Positions 59,929-64,000 of a stretch of 64,000 bases of DNA are shown piece by piece. Within the stretch, counting starts at the first letter, position 1. Each line of letters opens with the position of its first letter. Under the pieces are notes generated by a model. That model worked only from the letters and a program-made list of their open reading frames with translations, did no database searches and was not told the DNA's origin. A program made the position numbers and the translations under genes. The DNA comes from Bacteroidia bacterium (GTDB lineage: Bacteria > Bacteroidota > Bacteroidia > J057), in assembly GCA_022760475.1 (NCBI GenBank), contig JALEFZ010000059.1, positions 124,001 through 188,000 on the forward strand. Direction: 5' to 3'.

Positions 59929-61752
59929 ATGGAATCAATTAAAATTTGGGGAATTATGTTGGCGTTTGTCCTTCCAATTGGTTTGTGGGCGCAAGCACCA
60001 TCATCTATATTGCCAGACTTGTCCTATTTCAAACTTTCATTTCCTTTAGATGTAAATGGGAATGATTATACAGGAGTTTCCTGGAACAACAGATCTAACC
60101 CACTTATCAAATCCTGGGAAAGAAATAACCTGGTAAATTGGACACCTAATAGTACTTATTCTCCATATTTCTTTGTAGATGGCAATGAGGTGGTGTTCAA
60201 GGCTCACTGTGCAGGAGCATTAACCAGCGCGAATGCTTATCCCAGATGTGAATTGAGAGAAACACCCAACGGAACAAATGACCTATGGTTATTCTCTGAT
60301 GAACATGAGCTAAATGCTACCTTCAGGGTAACTAATGTACCCAATGAAAAACAGGAGGTGTGCATGCTTCAAATTAAAGGTAACGACAGCAATAATACCA
60401 GTGGAACTGAGGAAGCTTTCCGCCTGGAATATCGTCAGGATGGAACTCAAGGTATCCATGTCACCATCAATGAGAATACAACTCTGACAGATATCATGGA
60501 CTATAGCGTAGGTCAGACCATTGAATCAAGGATGTATGTCAATAATGGGCAGGTTACCATTGAACTAGACAACCTGAACGTATCAGGCAGCAATGGAGAA
60601 TGGAACTATACCTTCAACAGTAACTACTCTCATGGGTATTTCAAGGCTGGATGCTATACACAATCATCCATTTGGGAAGAGAAAAATGGAGTAGCTGATG
60701 AAAGCCCAACTGCTTTTGGAGAAGTCAGGTTCAGTGTCTTGACCATGGGACCAGTTGGAGGAAGCTGTACAGCTTCTGCTCCAGGAAACAGAACTGTAGG
60801 AAGCATTGGTACTAGTTCGGCGACTGTTTCTTGGAATTCTATTGCAAATATTGACCACTACAAAGTGCGTCATCGTGCGCAGGGTACCTCTACCTGGACT
60901 ACTTCTGGCAGCATCCGCAATACGACCTCATACACCATTTCTGGTCTTTCGGCCAATACTACTTATGAATGGCAAGTCAGGTCTAAATGTAGCAACAATA
61001 CTGGATCAAACTATAATGATGGCCAAGGCCCTAACTTCACAACCATTGGTTCCACTACTCCATGTACTTCAGGTTCCAACCTGGCGGAAAATGAATCAAT
61101 TGTAGACTTTAGCTCTGAACAAAGCACCAACCCATCAGGAAACCTGAATGATGGTAATAGCAACAATCGTTGGTCTGCCCAGAACTTCCCTCAATATGCT
61201 GTCATTGATTTGGGTGCTACCTATCTGGTAGATGAAATCAACTTGATGCCTTATAAAAATAGAGCTTATCAATTTCGGGTTGAGGGATCAACATCATCCT
61301 CTACTTCTGGCTTTTCAACCCTAACAGATGCAACTGGAAATACTTCTGGCGGTTCGGTAATCAATAGGAGTTTTACAGCTCAGGCTGCCAGGTATATCAA
61401 GCTAACTATCACAGGTGCATCTGGTTATAGCGGCTCATGGTCTTCCATTGAAGAATTTGAGGTAATTTGTGCAGGAAGCTCAAACCGCATGGCTGCTCCT
61501 GAGATGGAATCCTTGAGGTATTTTCCTAATCCATTTTCCTCTAAGCTTGGAATTGAACTTCCTTTGGAAATTTCTGAGGGTACTCGATTGGAGTTAACCG
61601 ATATGATGGGCAGGGTCAACTGGAGACAGGATCAATTAAAGGCTGGTGAAAAATTGAGTGTAGTAACTAACATACCTACAGGGATTTATCTGCTAAGATG
61701 GATTAACGCAGATGGGTCAATTATTCAGACGGAAAAAGTGATTAAAAAATAA
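59929..61752 (+). CDS. PL7 alginate lyase with FN3, discoidin-like and T9SS domains
   Basis: 607 residues from the ATG at 59929, which opens a good signal peptide (MESIKIWGIMLAFVLPIG, cleavage after WAQ). An earlier ATG at 59848 would add 27 residues ahead of it. The PL7 jelly-roll (about 23-275) has RCELRE and YFKAGCYTQ; the middle motif reads QIK where most members have QIH or QVH. A fibronectin type III domain (about 285-372) and an F5/8-type carbohydrate-binding domain (about 385-515) follow, then RYFPNPFSSKLGIEL and a final IIQTEKVIKK, the T9SS signal. Secreted alginate depolymerisation is expected. A strong terminator separates it from the PL6 gene. Confidence 0.9.
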   Translation: MESIKIWGIMLAFVLPIGLWAQAPSSILPDLSYFKLSFPLDVNGNDYTGVSWNNRSNPLIKSWERNNLVNWTPNSTYSPYFFVDGNEVVFKAHCAGALTSANAYPRCELRETPNGTNDLWLFSDEHELNATFRVTNVPNEKQEVCMLQIKGNDSNNTSGTEEAFRLEYRQDGTQGIHVTINENTTLTDIMDYSVGQTIESRMYVNNGQVTIELDNLNVSGSNGEWNYTFNSNYSHGYFKAGCYTQSSIWEEKNGVADESPTAFGEVRFSVLTMGPVGGSCTASAPGNRTVGSIGTSSATVSWNSIANIDHYKVRHRAQGTSTWTTSGSIRNTTSYTISGLSANTTYEWQVRSKCSNNTGSNYNDGQGPNFTTIGSTTPCTSGSNLAENESIVDFSSEQSTNPSGNLNDGNSNNRWSAQNFPQYAVIDLGATYLVDEINLMPYKNRAYQFRVEGSTSSSTSGFSTLTDATGNTSGGSVINRSFTAQAARYIKLTITGASGYSGSWSSIEEFEVICAGSSNRMAAPEMESLRYFPNPFSSKLGIELPLEISEGTRLELTDMMGRVNWRQDQLKAGEKLSVVTNIPTGIYLLRWINADGSIIQTEKVIKK

Positions 61753-61781
61753 TTTCCTGTTTTTATAATCATTTAGTTGAT

Positions 61782-61809
61782 ACAGGGGGATAAATATCCC
61801 CCTGTTTTT
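61782..61809 (+). terminator. Terminator between PL7 and PL6 genes
   Basis: A perfect 11-bp stem, ACAGGGGGATA (61782-61792) with TATCCCCCTGT (61795-61805), a 2-base loop as drawn, and a T-run to 61809. It indicates that the two lyase genes are mostly separate transcripts. Confidence 0.92.
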
Positions 61810-61840
61810 CAGTTTATATACAATTAATAAAGTCGAACCC

Positions 61841-63658
61841 ATGATTTGTGCCTATAAAATTCTCCCCATAATGATCTTATTCATTGGGGTACAATTATGT
61901 TCCTTCGTTTTTGGACAAACTTTCTATACAGATGGAGAAGATTTGCAAGATGCGGTAAACGCTGCTAGCCCAGGTGATGTTTTTATTGTTCCAAATGGCA
62001 GTTATAAAGACTTTGAGTCAAGCTTTACAGCCATAGCTACGGCATCCCAACCGATTATAGTCAAAGCAGAGACTGTAGGTGGGGTAACTTTAACTGGGGA
62101 ATCTCATTTTGTATTTAAGAAAGCTGCCCACATTATCCTGGAAGGCTTTGTCTTTGATGCTCAAGATGACAATACCTTGGTCAAGTTGGAAGGATGCCAT
62201 CACATTAGAATTACCCGAAATGTATTTGAGCTAGAGACGACAGAATCTATCAAATGGGTTTTTATTGGTGGTTTTTGGAATGATTATACATTTGAGTATC
62301 AGAGTCATCACAACCGTGTTGACCACAATATTTTCAAAAACAAACAAACCCCTGGACACTACATTACCATAGATGGGACGAGCAATGAGGACGATACTGA
62401 TATAAGGCAATCGCAATATGACAGAATTGATCACAATTACTTTGTTAATAATGGCCCGAGAGCTGCCAATGAACAAGAATCTATTCGAATTGGCTGGAGT
62501 GAGATGTCAAAATCCAGTGGATTTACCATTGTAGAACATAACTTATTTGAAAATTGTGATGGTGATCCAGAAATCATTTCCGTAAAGTCCTGCGACAATA
62601 CGATCCGTTACAATACATTTAGGGCTTGTTACGGGACCCTTTCTTTGAGGCATGGAAACCGCAACCGGGTTGAGGGAAATTATTTTTTTGGTGCTGGAAA
62701 AGCTAATGGTACTTTCACAAATTCCGGTGGGTCTGCTTCTACTATTCATACAGGAGGCATCCGAATTTATGGTACTGATCATGTAATAATTAACAATTAC
62801 ATGGAGGGTTTACAAGGCACAAGGTGGGATGCCCCTATTGCCCTGACTCAGGGGGATGCCGTTGATGGAGCTAATTCTAGTTTAAGCAAACACTTCCGTG
62901 CTGAACGTATTACTATTGCCTACAATACACTGGTAAACAATGCCTATGGGATCGAAATTGGTTTCGACAACAATGGTAAATACAGCAAAGGCCTCAAAGA
63001 CATTGTGATCAGCAACAACCTGATCACAGGTAGCCAAAATAGCCTGATCAATTATATGGATGGGAACCATCCTGGACAAGAAGTCAGTTGGTTCAACAAC
63101 GTCATTTATCCTACTGGAACAGCGGTGCTTACCAGCGATGGGTCAAGCTTTTCAAACAGTCAGGTTCAAGTTACAGATCCTGGCCTTGCCCAGACCAATG
63201 GCCTATGGAAACCGACAAGCTCTACCCCTAGCCTTCCTTCAGGCTTGACCAATCTAAGTGTAAGCAAAGACATAGAGCTACAGAGTCGTCCTTCCCTGAG
63301 CCAGGTAGGAGCTGATTATTTGGGGCAAGATACTGTCTTAAATGTCCCCCTCTTGCCGCAAGATGTGGGCCCCATGGCCTGGGAAATAAGTACAGCTTTA
63401 GAATTTTCTCCGAATGTCCAGTTCAGGGTATTTCCCAACCCTGCTTCCAAATTCTTATTTCTTGATCAACTGTCTAAATCTGTTGAGTCTGTCAGCTTGT
63501 TCTCATTATCGGGGCAAAAGGTACTTGAATCCGAAATTACTGAGGGAAGTCAGGAAAAAAGAATTGAGTTACCACTTCTGGAAAAGGGCTATTATTATAT
63601 ACAGCTTGAAGGCAAAGGTCAGTATAAAGCAATCCTGATTTGCGTTGACCAGCAATAA
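61841..63658 (+). CDS. PL6 alginate lyase (chondroitinase-B-like) with T9SS domain
   Basis: 605 residues. A signal peptide (about 1-25, IMILFIGVQLCSFVFG) is followed by a right-handed beta-helix of the PL6 family (about 28-480). Landmarks are GPRAANEQESIRIGWS (about 205-220, calcium-site acids), DPEIISVKSCDNTIRYNTF (catalytic Lys at 249), and CYGTLSLRHGNRNRVEGNYF (catalytic Arg at 270). The tail is FRVFPNPASKFLFLD and ends AILICVDQQ, a T9SS signal. PL6 enzymes act on alginate, often on poly-mannuronate/guluronate. It complements the PL7 gene directly upstream. Confidence 0.94.
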   Translation: MICAYKILPIMILFIGVQLCSFVFGQTFYTDGEDLQDAVNAASPGDVFIVPNGSYKDFESSFTAIATASQPIIVKAETVGGVTLTGESHFVFKKAAHIILEGFVFDAQDDNTLVKLEGCHHIRITRNVFELETTESIKWVFIGGFWNDYTFEYQSHHNRVDHNIFKNKQTPGHYITIDGTSNEDDTDIRQSQYDRIDHNYFVNNGPRAANEQESIRIGWSEMSKSSGFTIVEHNLFENCDGDPEIISVKSCDNTIRYNTFRACYGTLSLRHGNRNRVEGNYFFGAGKANGTFTNSGGSASTIHTGGIRIYGTDHVIINNYMEGLQGTRWDAPIALTQGDAVDGANSSLSKHFRAERITIAYNTLVNNAYGIEIGFDNNGKYSKGLKDIVISNNLITGSQNSLINYMDGNHPGQEVSWFNNVIYPTGTAVLTSDGSSFSNSQVQVTDPGLAQTNGLWKPTSSTPSLPSGLTNLSVSKDIELQSRPSLSQVGADYLGQDTVLNVPLLPQDVGPMAWEISTALEFSPNVQFRVFPNPASKFLFLDQLSKSVESVSLFSLSGQKVLESEITEGSQEKRIELPLLEKGYYYIQLEGKGQYKAILICVDQQ

Positions 63659-63719
63659 ATGAGCAATGTAAATCAGGTATTGTTATTCTATTTGATGAGT
63701 TGGCCTCCCGGGATTAAAT

Positions 63720-63755
63720 AGCCAGGAGAAAAAATATTTATTTTTTCTCCTGGCT
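63720..63755. terminator. Long hairpin after the PL6 gene
   Basis: A perfect 17-bp stem: AGCCAGGAGAAAAAATA (63720-63736) pairs with TATTTTTTCTCCTGGCT (63739-63755), 2-base loop. The A/T-rich inner part supplies a U-tract within the stem. It lies 61 bp after the PL6 stop and should terminate from either side. Confidence 0.85.
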
Positions 63756-63844
63756 TACAGCTAGCTCAAAGTGCAAATTCCCATTTCAATAATATGCCTT
63801 TCCTTCTAAAGGCTTAGGATAAGACACATCAACAGCCTGGACCA

Positions 63845-64000
63845 TCAATCCTGGAGAGAAAGGACTTGGGTGGCTGAATTATGCTCGACCATATCCAGTC
63901 GAGCGGATAACTCTGATAAGATGGCATTGAACTGGGCAAGCTGCAGTTCGTAGGCTTTTATTTGCTGGGCTTGATGGGTAATCTGTTGTTCTTGTTGGGC
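63845..64000 (-). CDS. C-terminus of a coiled-coil protein, cut by the window edge
   Basis: The minus strand is open from the window end to a stop at 63845, giving 51 residues rich in Gln, Glu, Ala and Leu with heptad spacing (QQITHQAQQIKAYELQLAQ, then LSELSARLDMVE). This is a coiled coil of the kind found at the C-terminus of tail-fibre-like or S74-chaperone-type surface proteins in Bacteroidota, which would fit the relatives in this window. The N-terminal part lies outside, so the family is not certain. Confidence 0.55.
   Translation of the reverse strand, partial: AQQEQQITHQAQQIKAYELQLAQFNAILSELSARLDMVEHNSATQVLSLQD

Noticed and set aside
55117..63658. Complete polysaccharide utilisation locus
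   Set aside because: No SusC/SusD pair, intact transporter, regulator or uronate catabolic gene is present in the window; only lyases and a transporter remnant are visible.

Overview
The window looks like a chromosomal segment of a marine member of the Bacteroidota, probably Cytophagales-like. This rests on five proteins ending in type IX secretion (T9SS) C-terminal sorting domains (PNP motif, then a beta-rich tail ending in short basic or hydrophobic residues), PKD-repeat surface proteins, many SPII lipoproteins, weak ribosome binding sites, TAnnTTTG-type promoter boxes (before mtaB and dapD), and algal polysaccharide lyases. I saw no rRNA, tRNA, CRISPR array, prophage, transposase or SusC/SusD pair.

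Layout. 0-5.6 kb: efp, accB and accC on the plus strand, then an ECF sigma factor with a membrane partner on the minus strand. 5.7-13.1 kb: lipoproteins, an alpha/beta hydrolase, a TPR membrane protein, dapD and a class I HMG-CoA reductase with an extra N-terminal domain. 13.1-17.0 kb: a LytTR regulator/Hpt pair and a four-gene lipid operon (truncated hydrolase, YnbA-like, YnbB-like, PlsC-like). 17.3-21 kb: mtaB, a di-heme RoxA-like lipoprotein and small genes. 21.3-25.3 kb: the most unusual unit, a membrane-anchored NACHT-LRR (STAND) ATPase followed 63 bp later by an SLC1-type symporter carrying six EF-hand calcium loops in its first periplasmic loop. 25.5-34 kb: secreted proteins and lipoproteins, tatC, glyA, a haloacid dehalogenase and a prohibitin-like lipoprotein. 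34-48 kb: an M16 protease, an OmpA lipoprotein fused to a choice-of-anchor L domain, a second ECF sigma/envelope-protein cluster, and large T9SS or PKD surface proteins. 48-55 kb: a cytochrome P450, an SDR enzyme and a large cytoplasmic GH94-like phosphorylase candidate. 55-64 kb: a G8-domain surface protein, a group of gene remnants (tail-fibre-like protein, SSS symporter, pckA C-terminus), and an alginate-degrading pair (PL7, PL6).

How genes may work together. The PL7 and PL6 lyases, both T9SS cargo, would cut alginate outside the cell. Three tandem 15-bp TTGGTTGACCAA-like sites upstream of PL7 look like operators for a GntR-type regulator. Each ECF sigma gene sits directly before a gene for a single-helix envelope protein, a typical sigma/anti-sigma arrangement. 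The lipid operon holds the enzyme classes needed to make phosphatidate, activate it as CDP-diacylglycerol and transfer it to an alcohol, so it may be a dedicated lipid assembly line. The NACHT-LRR/EF-hand transporter pair is the best candidate for an undescribed system; its function is not established by the sequence.

Limits: calls are from reading translations and motifs without database searches. Several starts were moved to internal ATG codons where a signal peptide or conserved N-terminus begins there.
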